Origin: Streptomyces puniciscabiei
Lineage (GTDB): Bacteria; Actinomycetota; Actinomycetes; Streptomycetales; Streptomycetaceae
Length of the DNA stretch: 64,000 nucleotides
Direction of reading: 5' to 3'
NCBI RefSeq assembly: GCF_006715785.1
Contig: NZ_VFNX01000001.1
Location: forward strand, 1,378,501-1,442,500
The position numbers were made by a program, and so were the translations under genes. The notes beneath the pieces were generated by a model that was given only the letters and a program-made list of their open reading frames with translations, was not told where the DNA came from and did not search any database. Below are positions 18,314 through 27,299 of the stretch, in pieces (position 1 is the stretch's first letter; each line of letters starts with the position of its first letter).

Positions 18314-18381
18314 TCAGGCAAGATCGGACACCGACGCCTCGATCACAAGGCCGCTACGCGTCATCACCTGGTGATCATATG
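18314..18381 (-). pseudogene. Duplicated gene-start remnant (direct repeat copy 2)
   Basis: Reading from ATG 18364 on the minus strand gives MTRSGLVIEASVSDLA then a stop. It aligns with MTPHGGLVVKAAVFVG, the start of the intact gene at 17995. The upstream palindrome ATCACC-T-GGTGAT is also shared. The simplest explanation is a partial tandem duplication that has since decayed. The 345 bases between the copies hold no supported gene. Confidence 0.6.
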
Positions 18382-18404
18382 AATGCAAGGCCACGGCGGG
18401 CACA

Positions 18405-18440
18405 AGCCCCCGACCAGTTGTTTCCCGTTGGTCGGGGGCT
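18405..18440. terminator. 12-bp hairpin terminator of the secreted repeat protein gene
   Basis: Perfect arms AGCCCCCGACCA (18405-18416) and TGGTCGGGGGCT (18429-18440) with a 12-base loop, 15 bases past the stop of the minus-strand gene ending at 18455. Confidence 0.88.
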
Positions 18441-18454
18441 GCTGCCTGCCGCGA

Positions 18455-18898
18455 TTACGAGGAAGGCGCCGTCGGAGCAGTCGGCGACGGCAACAGAGTC
18501 TTCGTCACACTCGGCGACGGCGACAGAGTCTTCGTCACACTCGGCGACGGCGACAGAGTCTTCGTCACACTCGGCGACGGCGACGGAGTCTTCGTCACAC
18601 TCGGCGACGGCTTGTTCGGCTTGGTCACCGAAACGGTCGGCGAGGGCTCCTTTGTCGGCTTGGTCGTTCCTGTCGAGGTGCAGACCTTGTGGCCTTGAAC
18701 CCAGACGTGCTTTTTGTGCTGGCCCTTCCCCTTGTCTTCCCAGTGCCCCTTCACCCAGCGGCACTTAGGTTTGGCTGGAGTGGCGTGCGTGCTCACACCA
18801 GCGGAGTGTTGCGCGGTAGCGATTCCAGCTGCTCCGCTGAGCGCCAGAACGGGCACTGCTACCGCCGCGACTACAGCCCCTCTCGCATGAGTTCGCAT
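18455..18898 (-). CDS. Secreted protein with SPSPSVTKTL repeats, 147 aa
   Basis: Start ATG 18898. The N-terminus is a signal peptide (MRTHARGAVVAAVAVPVLAL... with cleavage likely after ATAQ or nearby). The mature part has a short basic Trp/Cys-containing domain (CRWVKGHWEDKGKG ... HVWVQGHKVC, two Cys that may pair), followed by a Ser/Pro/Thr/Lys tail containing four 10-residue TKT(L/P)SPSPSV-type repeats. The tail resembles an extended, possibly O-glycosylated spacer. No sortase signal or membrane segment follows, so it is probably released. No family recognised. Confidence 0.75.
   Translation of the reverse strand: MRTHARGAVVAAVAVPVLALSGAAGIATAQHSAGVSTHATPAKPKCRWVKGHWEDKGKGQHKKHVWVQGHKVCTSTGTTKPTKEPSPTVSVTKPNKPSPSVTKTPSPSPSVTKTLSPSPSVTKTLSPSPSVTKTLLPSPTAPTAPSS
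18481..18600. repeat. 30-bp tandem repeat, four units, within the secreted protein gene
   Basis: Contiguous 30-base units at 18481-18510, 18511-18540, 18541-18570 and 18571-18600, differing at one or two bases, plus part of a fifth. They keep the reading frame and encode the SPSPSVTKTL-type repeats. There are no spacers, so this is not a CRISPR array. Confidence 0.95.
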
Positions 18899-19394
18899 GG
18901 CGCCTCCTTCGCGCTATCGGACTTTCCAGTCCATGCCCCACCCCTCGTTTCAAGGCTGACATGGCGCTACATGACTCGCAAATTCGCACAAAAGCAACCG
19001 AGTTCCAAAGTGTCAACGAGTTGAGTCCTCCCCGCGTGAGCCGGGACAGCGTCACGCCCCTGGGCCGACGCTCCGTGTGAGCCCCGAACGCCTGCCCAAC
19101 CCGTGCAGACGCCCCGCCAACCAGCGCCAACCGCCTTCGGCTCCAGTCAGGTGCCCTGCCAGCCCAAGAAACCTCAGCGACCACCACGCCCATAGTTCCC
19201 ATCGCGGTACCCACTGGTCCGGATGAAGACTGACTCGGCGTCGATCACGTGGGCCAGCTCGGGCCGTCTGTGGGCCGTAGAAGGGTGCTCAACGACGACC
19301 AACCCTGACAGCCACCGACGGCTAAGTCACAGGTCGCAGCGTTGATCGATTAAACGGCCGCAGGTCAGAGATGCGGCCCTTCACTTCTTCGGTT
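18899..19394. other. Gap upstream of the secreted gene, right end of island
   Basis: About 500 bases without a supported gene. It must contain the promoter of the minus-strand gene at 18898 and includes the right copies of the direct repeats (19317-19326 and 19358-19369). A minus-strand open frame at 18765-19214 overlaps the secreted gene in another frame and lacks coding character. Confidence 0.5.
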
Positions 19395-19401
19395 ACTGAG
19401 C

Positions 19402-19424
19402 GGGGCGGACCTCAGGTCCGCCCC
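19402..19424. terminator. Hairpin terminator after the beta-helix protein gene
   Basis: Arms GGGGCGGACCT (19402-19412) and AGGTCCGCCCC (19414-19424) around a very short loop, 3 bases past the stop at 19428 of the minus-strand gene. Confidence 0.8.
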
Positions 19425-19427
19425 GGA

Positions 19428-20348
19428 TCAGCCGACGCAGCCGGGGACGGGGGTAGGGCTGGTGGCGCAGTTGTTCGGGGTGTTGGCGGCGACCCGGGTG
19501 CCGATCAGGGTCACGGTGCCCATGTTGTTGTAGATGCCGCCGGGCTGGTTGTCACCCGCGTGATTGTTGCTGACGTTGCTGCCGGTCAGCGTGGAGGTTC
19601 CACCGGGCGCGGCGGGTACGCCGTTGGCGAGGCCGCCGCCGCCGCCGTTCGTGCCGGTGTTGTTGAGCACGTTGGTGAAATTGACGGTCAGTTTGCCGAT
19701 GCTGGCGATGCCGCCACCGACGTTGTCGGCCGTGTTCCCGCTGATCTGTGAGAAGCCCACGGTCACCGTGCCGTCGTTGACGATGGCTCCGCCGTTCACG
19801 GCCGCGGTGTTGCCCGTGAAGGTGGACACGCTCACGGTCGTCGTGGAGCCGCTGAAGTTGCTGATACCACCGCCGAAGTTGGCGTGGTTGTTCCGGAGCA
19901 CGGAGGCGCTGAGGTTCAGGGTGGCACTCGGGCCGGTGACGACGATGGCGCCGCCGGCGCCGGTCTGGACGTTGCCGCCGGTGGCGTCGCCGTTCGTGAG
20001 CTGCACCGCTCGCAGGGTCAGCTGGCCGCCGTCGACAGTGAGGATACGGAACGGCCCTGAGCCCAGGTCGCGGGTGATGGTGGCGCCGTTGCCGTTGATG
20101 GTGACCTGTGAGCTGATGGACGGCAGCTGGGCGTGCAGCGTGTAGACACAGCCGGGCGCGAGGTTGAGCGTGTCGGGCCCGGGGTTGCTGTTGGCGGCGT
20201 TGATGGCACTGACCAGCGCGCCCTCGTCGCACGCCACGGCATACGTGGCGGCCGAGGCGCCGGGAGCGAGCGCGACGGCGGCGAGCGTGGCGGCAGTGCC
20301 CATCGAGAGCACCTGGGCGATCCGGACAAGGGGCTTACGCGTGAGCAT
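19428..20348 (-). CDS. Secreted right-handed beta-helix repeat protein
   Basis: 306 residues from ATG 20348 (MLTRKPLVRIAQ), preceded by AAGGAG five bases upstream. A signal peptide (to about ALAPGASA, residue 32) is followed by repeated strand turns rich in Gly, Asn and Thr: NLSASVLRNNHANFGGGISNFSG, VSVSTFTGNTAAVNGGAIVNDG, VGFSQISGNTADNVGGGIASIG. This is the pattern of parallel beta-helix proteins of the polymorphic-outer-membrane/pectate-lyase-like type. Two Cys pairs (CDEG/GCVY and CATS/GCVG) may be disulphides. No catalytic residues are evident, so an adhesin or structural role is as likely as an enzyme. Confidence 0.8.
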   Translation of the reverse strand: MLTRKPLVRIAQVLSMGTAATLAAVALAPGASAATYAVACDEGALVSAINAANSNPGPDTLNLAPGCVYTLHAQLPSISSQVTINGNGATITRDLGSGPFRILTVDGGQLTLRAVQLTNGDATGGNVQTGAGGAIVVTGPSATLNLSASVLRNNHANFGGGISNFSGSTTTVSVSTFTGNTAAVNGGAIVNDGTVTVGFSQISGNTADNVGGGIASIGKLTVNFTNVLNNTGTNGGGGGLANGVPAAPGGTSTLTGSNVSNNHAGDNQPGGIYNNMGTVTLIGTRVAANTPNNCATSPTPVPGCVG

Positions 20349-20535
20349 GTCACTCCTTTGAGGTCGCGACCGCCGCGAACGTCGGGCCGGGGAAGGAGTC
20401 GTGCGGCGTCGCAGGCAGATGTGTCGAGCGAGGTGTGCCCCAGCACGCCGTCCGATGCCACCGATCAATCGGATATACGCCTTATAGCCCTCTACGGCTC
20501 GTCCAATGGTCCAAACGGCCCCGCAGAATGACGAC

Positions 20536-20586
20536 GGCCGACGCCTTCCACCACCGACAGCCGAGTCGGAGGTGGCGGCGTCGGCC
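20536..20586. terminator. Hairpin terminator after the flavodoxin-like gene
   Basis: Arms GGCCGACGCC (20536-20545) and GGCGTCGGCC (20577-20586), with additional inner CCACC/GGTGG pairing, 15 bases past the stop at 20601. Confidence 0.85.
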
Positions 20587-20600
20587 GGTCCGGGGCCCGG

Positions 20601-21185
20601 CTACGCGGCGATCCGCCCGCGGGTGAACGCCTTCGCCGTCTCCGTCACCCGGCGGCCCAGGTGCTCGGCCGTGGCGATGTCGGCCTTGTGGACGCCCTCG
20701 GGACCCTGGTCGTTGTTGCTCTGGGCGGCGGCGCCGGTGAAGAAGCCGAGGCGGTTGAGGTCGTTCTCGGAGGCAGTGCTGGCGTTCCAGCCGGGGAGCA
20801 GGCCGAGGTTGACCCAGTGCATGCCGTGCTGGGCGGCGAGCGTCTGGAAGAACTGCAGGGTGTGCAGCTTGTCGCCGCTCTTGGAGGCCGAGTTGGTGAA
20901 GCCGGCGGCCAGCTTGTCCTTCCAGTCCTGGCCGAACCAGCGCCTGGAGGTGGCCTCGGCGAAGACGTGGAAGGCGCCGGAGGCCGTGCCCATGTAGGTG
21001 GGCGAGCCGAAGACGATCGCGTCGGAGCGGTCGAGCGTCTCCCACTGCTCGTCGGTGATCTCGTCGACCTTGATCAGGTGCACCTCGGCACCCGCGTCGG
21101 CGGCACCGGCGCGGACGGCCTCGGCGAGGACGGCGGTGTGGCCGAAGCCGGAGTGGTAGGCGATGGAAACGACAGGGGTGGTCAC
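20601..21185 (-). CDS. Flavodoxin-fold NAD(P)H-dependent oxidoreductase (WrbA-like)
   Basis: A 194-residue flavodoxin-like quinone/FMN reductase. The phosphate-binding loop is SIAYHSGFGHTAVLAEAV (about 7-24), followed by DAIVFGSPTYMGTASGAFHVF, the conserved second FMN-contact region, and AAGFTNSASKSGDKLHTLQFF. Length and motifs match the WrbA/NQO group. It diverges from an HxlR regulator with an inverted repeat in between, the usual arrangement for redox- or aldehyde-responsive quinone reductases. Likely role: two-electron reduction of quinones or similar electrophiles in the cytoplasm. Confidence 0.88.
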   Translation of the reverse strand: MTTPVVSIAYHSGFGHTAVLAEAVRAGAADAGAEVHLIKVDEITDEQWETLDRSDAIVFGSPTYMGTASGAFHVFAEATSRRWFGQDWKDKLAAGFTNSASKSGDKLHTLQFFQTLAAQHGMHWVNLGLLPGWNASTASENDLNRLGFFTGAAAQSNNDQGPEGVHKADIATAEHLGRRVTETAKAFTRGRIAA

Positions 21186-21247
21186 AGAGACTCCTCGAAG
21201 AGGCGACTGGGCTGCTGGGCAGCTCGGGAGCGGTAACCCCAGGAAAG

Positions 21248-21266
21248 CACTAACCTATAGTTAGTG
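21248..21266. promoter_or_regulatory. Inverted-repeat operator between flavodoxin gene and HxlR gene
   Basis: CACTAAC-CTATA-GTTAGTG, perfect 7-base arms around 5 bases, in the 121-base divergent interval. An AT-rich centre surrounded by high-GC DNA is typical of an HxlR dimer site; the TATAGT could also serve as part of a -10. It lies about 40 bases from the HxlR start and about 60 from the reductase start. Confidence 0.8.
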
Positions 21267-21306
21267 CAAGCTGGTGGTTAGCGCTGCGTGGAAGTACCCT
21301 TGTGAC

Positions 21307-21711
21307 ATGACCGCCGGTATGAGTGCCACCGCCCAGGGCCACGACGACCTCGCCTACGACGTCTTCGCCAAGGCCTGCCCGTCCCGCGGCACGCTGGAGC
21401 ACGTCACCGGCCGCTGGGGCGGTCTCACGCTCGGCGCGCTGTACGAGGGCTCGCTGCGCTTCAACGAGCTGCGCCGCCGCGTGGACGGGGTGAGCGAGAA
21501 GATGCTGTCCCAGACGCTGCACGCGCTGGAGCGCGACGGCCTGGTGCACCGCGAGGCCCAGCCGACCAACCCGCCACGCGTGGACTACGAACTGACGCCC
21601 CTGGGCCGTCAGGTCGCCGAGCGCCTGCTGGCGCTCATCCACTGCGTGGAGGGCGCCATGGACGAGGTACTGGCGGCACGCGAGGCGTACGACGGCCGGG
21701 GGCCGGCGTAG
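21307..21711 (+). CDS. HxlR-family winged-helix transcriptional regulator
   Basis: A 134-residue regulator from ATG 21307 (MTAGMSATAQG). The HxlR signature is plain: ACPSRGTLEHVTGRWGGLTLGAL (here Cys at about residue 24), LRFNELRRRVDGVSEKMLSQTLHALERDGLVHRE, and DYELTPLGRQVAERL. The single N-terminal Cys in ACPSRG is the redox or electrophile sensor in several family members. Probably represses the divergent reductase through the palindrome at 21248-21266. Confidence 0.9.
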   Translation: MTAGMSATAQGHDDLAYDVFAKACPSRGTLEHVTGRWGGLTLGALYEGSLRFNELRRRVDGVSEKMLSQTLHALERDGLVHREAQPTNPPRVDYELTPLGRQVAERLLALIHCVEGAMDEVLAAREAYDGRGPA

Positions 21712-21724
21712 CGGAACGGCGGGC

Positions 21725-21752
21725 GGGCCGGCCTGGGCGGAGCGGCCGGCCC
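21725..21752. terminator. Bidirectional hairpin terminator
   Basis: GGGCCGGCC (21725-21733) and GGCCGGCCC (21744-21752), a 10-base loop, between the convergent HxlR gene (ends 21711) and the DUF6924-like gene (ends 21767). Confidence 0.8.
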
Positions 21753-21766
21753 CGGCAGGGCGGCGA

Positions 21767-22186
21767 TCAGCCGTCGCCGCAGCCCCGGTAGGTCCCCGAG
21801 CCGTCGACACAGTCCGCGAACTCGGCGAAGTCCATGTTCGCGATCCCCAGGTTGACGGAGATGTCGGAGAACCACGCGGGCGGCACCCGGAGGGTGCGGC
21901 CGGGTTCGTCGGCGAGGTCGACGGCCAGCAGGCGGTGCTCCGCGTCCGCCATGGTGAACGCGTCCGCGAGGAACACGTGGAAGACCTTCTCGTCGTCGCC
22001 GGCGGCGGCCTCCTCCTCGACCAGCGCCTGCACGCCCACCCCGGCGAACCGGGGGTCGCCGACGAAGACGGCCGTCGAGAACTCCTCCGCCGCGTCGATC
22101 TCCGCGCACACCGCCTCCCAGGCCGCGTCGTCGGAGAAGTCGGTGCGCAGGACGAGCGAGAACTCGTCGTGCCCGGGCAGAGCCAT
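21767..22186 (-). CDS. Hypothetical DUF6924-like protein, 139 aa
   Basis: From ATG 22186 (MALPGHDEFSLVLRTDFSDD) to 21767, starting 14 bases after the mutM stop and therefore probably co-transcribed with it. The protein is acidic and soluble, with LVLRTDFSDDAAWEAVCAEI at the N-terminus and FHVFLADAFTMADAEHRLLAVDL in the middle. It ends VDGSGTYRGCGDG. The N-terminal D-F-S-D-D-x-x-W pattern recurs in many Streptomyces proteins that I know only as a domain of unknown function; the DUF number is from memory. Confidence 0.72.
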   Translation of the reverse strand: MALPGHDEFSLVLRTDFSDDAAWEAVCAEIDAAEEFSTAVFVGDPRFAGVGVQALVEEEAAAGDDEKVFHVFLADAFTMADAEHRLLAVDLADEPGRTLRVPPAWFSDISVNLGIANMDFAEFADCVDGSGTYRGCGDG

Positions 22187-22200
22187 ACGGCTGTTCCCCC

Positions 22201-23082
22201 TCAGCTCCGTCCGGCCGGCACCGCCGCCCGGATCCTCGGCGGACGCTGGCACTTCGGGCAGAAGTAGCTGGAGCGGTTCATCCAGGGGCGGCGGCGGATC
22301 GGGGTGCCGCACCGGCCGCAGGGCTCGCCCTCGCGGCCGTACGCGTCCAGGGACCGGTCGAAGTAGCCCGACTCGCCGTTGACGTTGACGTACAGGCTGT
22401 CGAAGCTGGTGCCGCCGACGGCGAGGGCGGCGTTCATCACGTCCCGGACGTGGCCGAGGAGCTCGGTCGTGACCGGGCGGGTGAAGTTCGCCGTCGGGCG
22501 CTCGTAGTGGATGCGGGCGCGCCACAGCGCCTCGTCGGCGTAGATGTTGCCGACGCCGCTGATCAGCGACTGGTCCAGCAGGGCCCGCTTGACGGTGGTC
22601 CGCTTGCGGCGCAGCGCCAGGTGGAAGGCCTCGTCGTCGAACAGCGGATCGAGGGGGTCGCGGGCGATGTGCGCGATGACGTCGGGCAGGCCGTCGGGGG
22701 TGTTGTCGTGCAACGACAGCCCGCCGAAAGTGCGTTGGTCCACGAAACGGAGCTCGGTGCCGAGGGAGTCGGCGAACCGTATCCGGATGCGCAGATGCTT
22801 CTCGTCCGGCGCCTCGTACGGCTGCACCAGCAGCTGGCCGCTCATGCCGAGGTGGGCGAGGACGGACTGGTTGGTCTCCTCCAGCGGCAGCCACAGGTAC
22901 TTGCCGCGGCGGCTCGGGGTGCCGATGTGGTGGCCCTTCAGCCGGTGTGCGAAGTCGTCGGCGCCCGCGATGTGCCGACGCACGGCGCGCGGGTGCAGCA
23001 CCTCGACCTCGGCGACGGTGCGGTGGGCGACCCAGCGCGCGAGACCGCGCCGGACGACCTCGACCTCGGGCAACTCGGGCAT
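22201..23082 (-). CDS. mutM: Formamidopyrimidine-DNA glycosylase (Fpg/MutM)
   Basis: A 293-residue bifunctional glycosylase/AP lyase that removes 8-oxoguanine and FapyG. Catalytic Pro2 and Glu3 are present ([14 protein letters not shown]), Lys61 lies in the beta-hairpin [10 protein letters not shown], and the C-terminal zinc finger has the canonical spacing CGRC-16-CPKC. A helix-two-turn-helix segment [20 protein letters not shown] precedes the finger. It sits in the conserved smc-mutM-rnc neighbourhood, upstream of the DUF6924-like gene. Confidence 0.97.
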   Translation of the reverse strand: MPELPEVEVVRRGLARWVAHRTVAEVEVLHPRAVRRHIAGADDFAHRLKGHHIGTPSRRGKYLWLPLEETNQSVLAHLGMSGQLLVQPYEAPDEKHLRIRIRFADSLGTELRFVDQRTFGGLSLHDNTPDGLPDVIAHIARDPLDPLFDDEAFHLALRRKRTTVKRALLDQSLISGVGNIYADEALWRARIHYERPTANFTRPVTTELLGHVRDVMNAALAVGGTSFDSLYVNVNGESGYFDRSLDAYGREGEPCGRCGTPIRRRPWMNRSSYFCPKCQRPPRIRAAVPAGRS

Positions 23083-23115
23083 CGGGACCCCCGTAGGAAG
23101 CGGTGGATGAGCGCA

Positions 23116-23145
23116 GCCCGCCCCGTCGGCAACGGCGGGGCGGGC
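23116..23145. terminator. Hairpin between rnc and mutM
   Basis: GCCCGCCCCG (23116-23125) and CGGGGCGGGC (23136-23145) form a 10-bp stem in the 81-base gap between rnc (ends 23164) and mutM (starts 23082). No U-tract, so it may attenuate rather than stop transcription, or act in RNase III autoregulation. Confidence 0.6.
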
Positions 23146-23163
23146 GCTCGGTACTGCTGTGGG

Positions 23164-24042
23164 TCAGGCGGGAGCGGAGGACGGGTCGCCGCCCTGGACG
23201 GCTTCCGTGGTCTCCTCGGCGGCCTCCTTGGCCGCCCTGACCGCCTCCGCGTCCGCGGCGGCCGCCTCCCTGGCCGCCTTGGCGCGCTCGTCCGCGGCGG
23301 CCTTGATGGCCCGCCAGGCGGACTCGGCGGCCTGCTGCTCCGCCTCCTTCTTGCTGCGGCCGGTGCCGGTGCCGTACGAGACGCCTCCGACGCGGGCGGC
23401 AGCAGTGAAGGTCTTCTCGTGGTCGGGGCCGGTCTCCGTGACCAGGTACTCGGGCACGCCGAGTCCTTCGGTCGCGGTCAGCTCCTGGAGACTGGTCTTC
23501 CAGTCCAGGCCGGCACCGAGGTTCGAGGACTTCTCGATCAGGGGGTCGAAGAGCCGGTGCACCAGCTCGGACGCCGAGTCGAGGCCCTGGTCGAGATAGA
23601 CCGCGCCGATCACCGCTTCCAGGGTGTCGGCGAGGATGGACGCCTTGTCCCGGCCGCCCGTGCCCTCTTCACCGCGGCCCAGCCGGATGAAGGAGCCCAG
23701 GTCGAGGCCACGCCCGACCTCCGCCAGCGCACGCGAGTTGACCACCGCGGCCCGCAGCTTGGCCAGCTGGCCCTCGGGCAGGTCGGGGTGGGTGCGGTAC
23801 AGCGTGTCCGTGACGACGAGGCCGAGGACGGAGTCCCCGAGGAACTCCAGCCGCTCGTTCGTCGGCAGACCGCCGTTCTCGTACGCGTAGGAACGGTGGG
23901 TCAGCGCGCGCACCAGAAGGGCGGACTCGACCTTGTAGCCGAGCCGCCCTTCCAGAAGCGTGTGGGACGAGGCCTGGTTGTCCGCCTTCTTCTTGGCGGG
24001 TGCGTCCGCCTTGGCGTCTTCCGCCTTCTTGGGACTGGACAC
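23164..24042 (-). CDS. rnc: Ribonuclease III (AbsB)
   Basis: A 292-residue double-strand-specific endoribonuclease. Start GTG 24042 (VSSPKKAED) is preceded by AGAGG; GTG 24054 is an alternative. The catalytic domain has [16 protein letters not shown] and [15 protein letters not shown] with the acidic metal ligands; the dsRNA-binding domain begins near [15 protein letters not shown] longer-than-usual charged Ala/Glu/Lys tail follows. In S. coelicolor this gene is absB, a global regulator of antibiotic production. It follows rpmF by 20 bases. Confidence 0.96.
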   Translation of the reverse strand: MSSPKKAEDAKADAPAKKKADNQASSHTLLEGRLGYKVESALLVRALTHRSYAYENGGLPTNERLEFLGDSVLGLVVTDTLYRTHPDLPEGQLAKLRAAVVNSRALAEVGRGLDLGSFIRLGRGEEGTGGRDKASILADTLEAVIGAVYLDQGLDSASELVHRLFDPLIEKSSNLGAGLDWKTSLQELTATEGLGVPEYLVTETGPDHEKTFTAAARVGGVSYGTGTGRSKKEAEQQAAESAWRAIKAAADERAKAAREAAAADAEAVRAAKEAAEETTEAVQGGDPSSAPA

Positions 24043-24062
24043 AGTGCCTCTCACCAGCCCGC

Positions 24063-24236
24063 TCAGACTTCGAGGACCTGGCGCTTGTTGTAGGTGCCGC
24101 AAGACGGGCACGCGATGTGCTGCTGCTTGGGCTCGTGGCAGCGCTCGCACGCAACCAGGGTGGGGACCGCAGCCTTCCACTGCGACCGGCGGTGGCGCGT
24201 GTTGCTGCGCGACATCTTCCGCTTCGGAACAGCCAC
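24063..24236 (-). CDS. rpmF: 50S ribosomal protein L32
   Basis: 57 residues from GTG 24236 ([18 protein letters not shown]), with AGGAGAAG upstream. The zinc-ribbon pairs CERC and CPSC are both present, so this is the zinc-containing form. The DUF177 gene ends 2 bases upstream, the usual yceD-rpmF pairing in bacteria. Confidence 0.97.
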   Translation of the reverse strand: MAVPKRKMSRSNTRHRRSQWKAAVPTLVACERCHEPKQQHIACPSCGTYNKRQVLEV

Positions 24237-24238
24237 GG

Positions 24239-24883
24239 CTACTTCTCCTGCTTCTCGTCGACGCCCGCTTCGGCGCCGCTCATCTCGTCCTTCTCGCCGT
24301 CTTCGAGTGAACCGGCGAGTCCCTGCAATGCCGCCCAACGGATGTCGACGGCGTCGTGGTGGTGGTCCGGGTCGTCCGCGAGCCGCGCTCCGCACTCGGA
24401 GCACAGGCCCGGGCAGTCTTCCTGGCACACCGGCTGCATCGGCAGTGCGAGCACCACCGCATCGCGCAGCAGAGGTTCGAGGTCGAACAGTCCGTCCTCG
24501 AGGAAGTACCTGTCCTCGTCGTCCTCGGCGTCGTCGCCCGGTTCCGCGATCACGCGGCCCCGGTCGTCGGCGTCAGGGTACGAGAACAGTTCCTGGAAGT
24601 CCGCTTCGAGCTCCAGCCCGACCGGCTCCAGACACCTTACGCACTCCCCCTCGGCCCGTGCACGGGCGGTGCCTGTGACGAGCACCCCTTCCATGACCGA
24701 CTCGAGCCGGAGTTCGAGCTCCACCGGGGTGCCTTCCGGCACTCCGATGACCCCCTGGATGCCGAGATCGGCGGGAGCGTCGATCGTGCGGGTCAGGCGC
24801 TGGAGCGCGCCAGGCCGCCGGCCCAGCTCGTGCGTGTCGAACACGAGGGGGTTGCGGTGGTCGAGGCGGGCGTTGGAGGCCAT
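24239..24883 (-). CDS. DUF177 (YceD) family protein
   Basis: A 214-residue protein from ATG 24883 ([25 protein letters not shown]). Typical DUF177 features are the acidic middle region with [22 protein letters not shown] and the C-terminal [16 protein letters not shown]ys cluster. YceD is almost always upstream of rpmF and in plants is linked to 23S rRNA accumulation; a role in large-subunit assembly is inferred. The 13 acidic residues around [14 protein letters not shown] are unusual only in density. Confidence 0.9.
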   Translation of the reverse strand: MASNARLDHRNPLVFDTHELGRRPGALQRLTRTIDAPADLGIQGVIGVPEGTPVELELRLESVMEGVLVTGTARARAEGECVRCLEPVGLELEADFQELFSYPDADDRGRVIAEPGDDAEDDEDRYFLEDGLFDLEPLLRDAVVLALPMQPVCQEDCPGLCSECGARLADDPDHHHDAVDIRWAALQGLAGSLEDGEKDEMSGAEAGVDEKQEK

Positions 24884-25015
24884 TCCTGCTTTCGATCTTC
24901 GAGCTCGGAGGGCCGCCGCCCGTCGGTGTCTTCGGGCAGCGGTGATCGCGGACGTACGCGCGACCGAAGAGCCAGGATACTGGACCTTTCGCTCAGGGCC
25001 CAATCCGGCCCGTGG

Positions 25016-26098
25016 CTACAGGCCCCGGCCCTGTTCGTACGCGCGCAGCTGCTCCGCGCTGATCATGCTCGTGTCGAAGAGGCTGGTCTCGTCGAGAGCG
25101 TAGCCCTGCTGCGGCTGCTGCTGGGGCTGCTGTTGCTGGTGGGCCTGCTGGGGGTCGTAGGCGGCCTGCTGCGGGTCGTAGCCCTGGTAGGCGTAGGGGT
25201 CGGCCTGCTGGTAGCCGTACGGGTCCTGCTGGCCGTAGGCGGGCTGCTGCGGGAAGCCTCCGTAGGGGTCCTGCTGGTCGTACGACGCGTACGCCGGCTG
25301 CGGCTCGTACGACGGCTGCTGCTGCGGCTGCGGCTGTTGCTGCGCGGACCGGTCCGGGCGCTCGGCGGCGGTGTCCTGCTCGGCCAGGGCGGCGAGGTCG
25401 GCGAGGTAGTCGGCGTCGCTGGAGTGCTGGAAGGTCGTGGTGTCGTCGGCGAGGGCGCCGAGGTCGTCCGTGGCGATCCGGCCGTGCAGCTTCTGCCGGC
25501 CGCGGCCGACGGCCTCCAGGGTCTTGGCGAGGACCGCCTCGAAGGCGCCCAGCTTGGCGTCGACGTACTGGTCGGCGTTGTGGCGCAGGGTCTCCGGGTC
25601 GTGGCTGCGCTCGGGGGCGTCCTCGTCCTCGTAGCCGTTCTCGTCCAGGCCGGGGCCGGTGCCGAGCAGCTTCTCCCGGCCGCGGCCGACCGAGCCGAGG
25701 GTCTTGGTGAGGACGACCTCGAAGTTGGCGAGCTTGGAGTCGACGTAGTCGTCGGCCTCGGCGCGGATCTCCTCGGCCTCCTTGCGGGCCTCGGCGAGGA
25801 TCCGGTCGGCCTCGGCCTGGGCGCGGCGGGCGATCTCGGTGTCGGAGATCAGCGAGCCGCGCTCGGCGTGCGCGTGCGAGATGATCCGCTCGGCTTCCTG
25901 ACGGGCCTGCTCGACCATCTGCTCACGGTCGCCGATCAGCTCCTGCGCCTGCGCGAGGGAACCGGGCAGGGCCTGGCGCACCTCTTCGAGCATCGCGAGC
26001 AGCTCGGCGCGGTTGACCACGCACGACGCCGACATGGGCATGGACCGGGCGCCGGAGACCGTGGAGACGATCTCGTCGAGCTTCTTCTGCACGTCCAC
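25016..26098 (-). CDS. DivIVA/SepIVA-like coiled-coil cell-division protein
   Basis: 360 residues, often annotated vaguely as an ATP-synthase-B-like or division-initiation protein. The N-terminus (MDVQKKLDEIVSTVSGARSMPMSASCVVNRAELLAMLEEVR) leads into a long Ala/Glu/Arg coiled coil (about 45-115). An internal duplication follows: YVDSKLANFEVVLTKTL...GRGREKLLG (about 116-145) and YVDAKLGAFEAVLAKTL...GRGRQKLHG (about 177-205). The tail (about 250-335) is Gln/Tyr/Pro-rich and probably disordered. Its place between coaD and DUF177/rpmF/rnc/mutM is that of mycobacterial SepIVA (Rv2927c), a DivIVA-domain septum factor. Start GTG 26098; GTG two codons later is possible. Confidence 0.82.
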   Translation of the reverse strand: MDVQKKLDEIVSTVSGARSMPMSASCVVNRAELLAMLEEVRQALPGSLAQAQELIGDREQMVEQARQEAERIISHAHAERGSLISDTEIARRAQAEADRILAEARKEAEEIRAEADDYVDSKLANFEVVLTKTLGSVGRGREKLLGTGPGLDENGYEDEDAPERSHDPETLRHNADQYVDAKLGAFEAVLAKTLEAVGRGRQKLHGRIATDDLGALADDTTTFQHSSDADYLADLAALAEQDTAAERPDRSAQQQPQPQQQPSYEPQPAYASYDQQDPYGGFPQQPAYGQQDPYGYQQADPYAYQGYDPQQAAYDPQQAHQQQQPQQQPQQGYALDETSLFDTSMISAEQLRAYEQGRGL

Positions 26099-26164
26099 CT
26101 GTGCTCGCCACTCTCTACAGCCGGGTTGGAGACGGACGGGACGACTGTAGTCCCCCCGGCCTCA

Positions 26165-27258
<1,094 letters not shown>

Positions 27259-27299
27259 GTGGGGTCCTTCTTCGTGGCTGGCTTTACGTTCATTGTGGC

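Larger units (their letters stand above)
15367..19369. mobile_element. Putative accessory island / integrative-element remnant
   Basis: A 12-base direct repeat CCGCAGGTCAGA occurs at 15367-15378, between the CAP gene and the integrase stop, and at 19358-19369, just before the terminator of the next core-like gene. A second match, GACGGCTAAG, lies at 15377-15386 and 19317-19326. Between them are a truncated tyrosine integrase, a large inverted repeat, a tRNA-like core, lower-GC stretches and genes with rare leucine codons. Essential mobility functions (relaxase, FtsK-like transfer protein, replication initiator) are absent, so this would be a decayed element. Boundaries are inferred. Confidence 0.5.

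Noticed and set aside
18481-18600. 30-bp repeats considered as a CRISPR array
   Set aside because: Units are contiguous with no spacers, keep the reading frame and encode SPSPSVTKTL-type peptide repeats.
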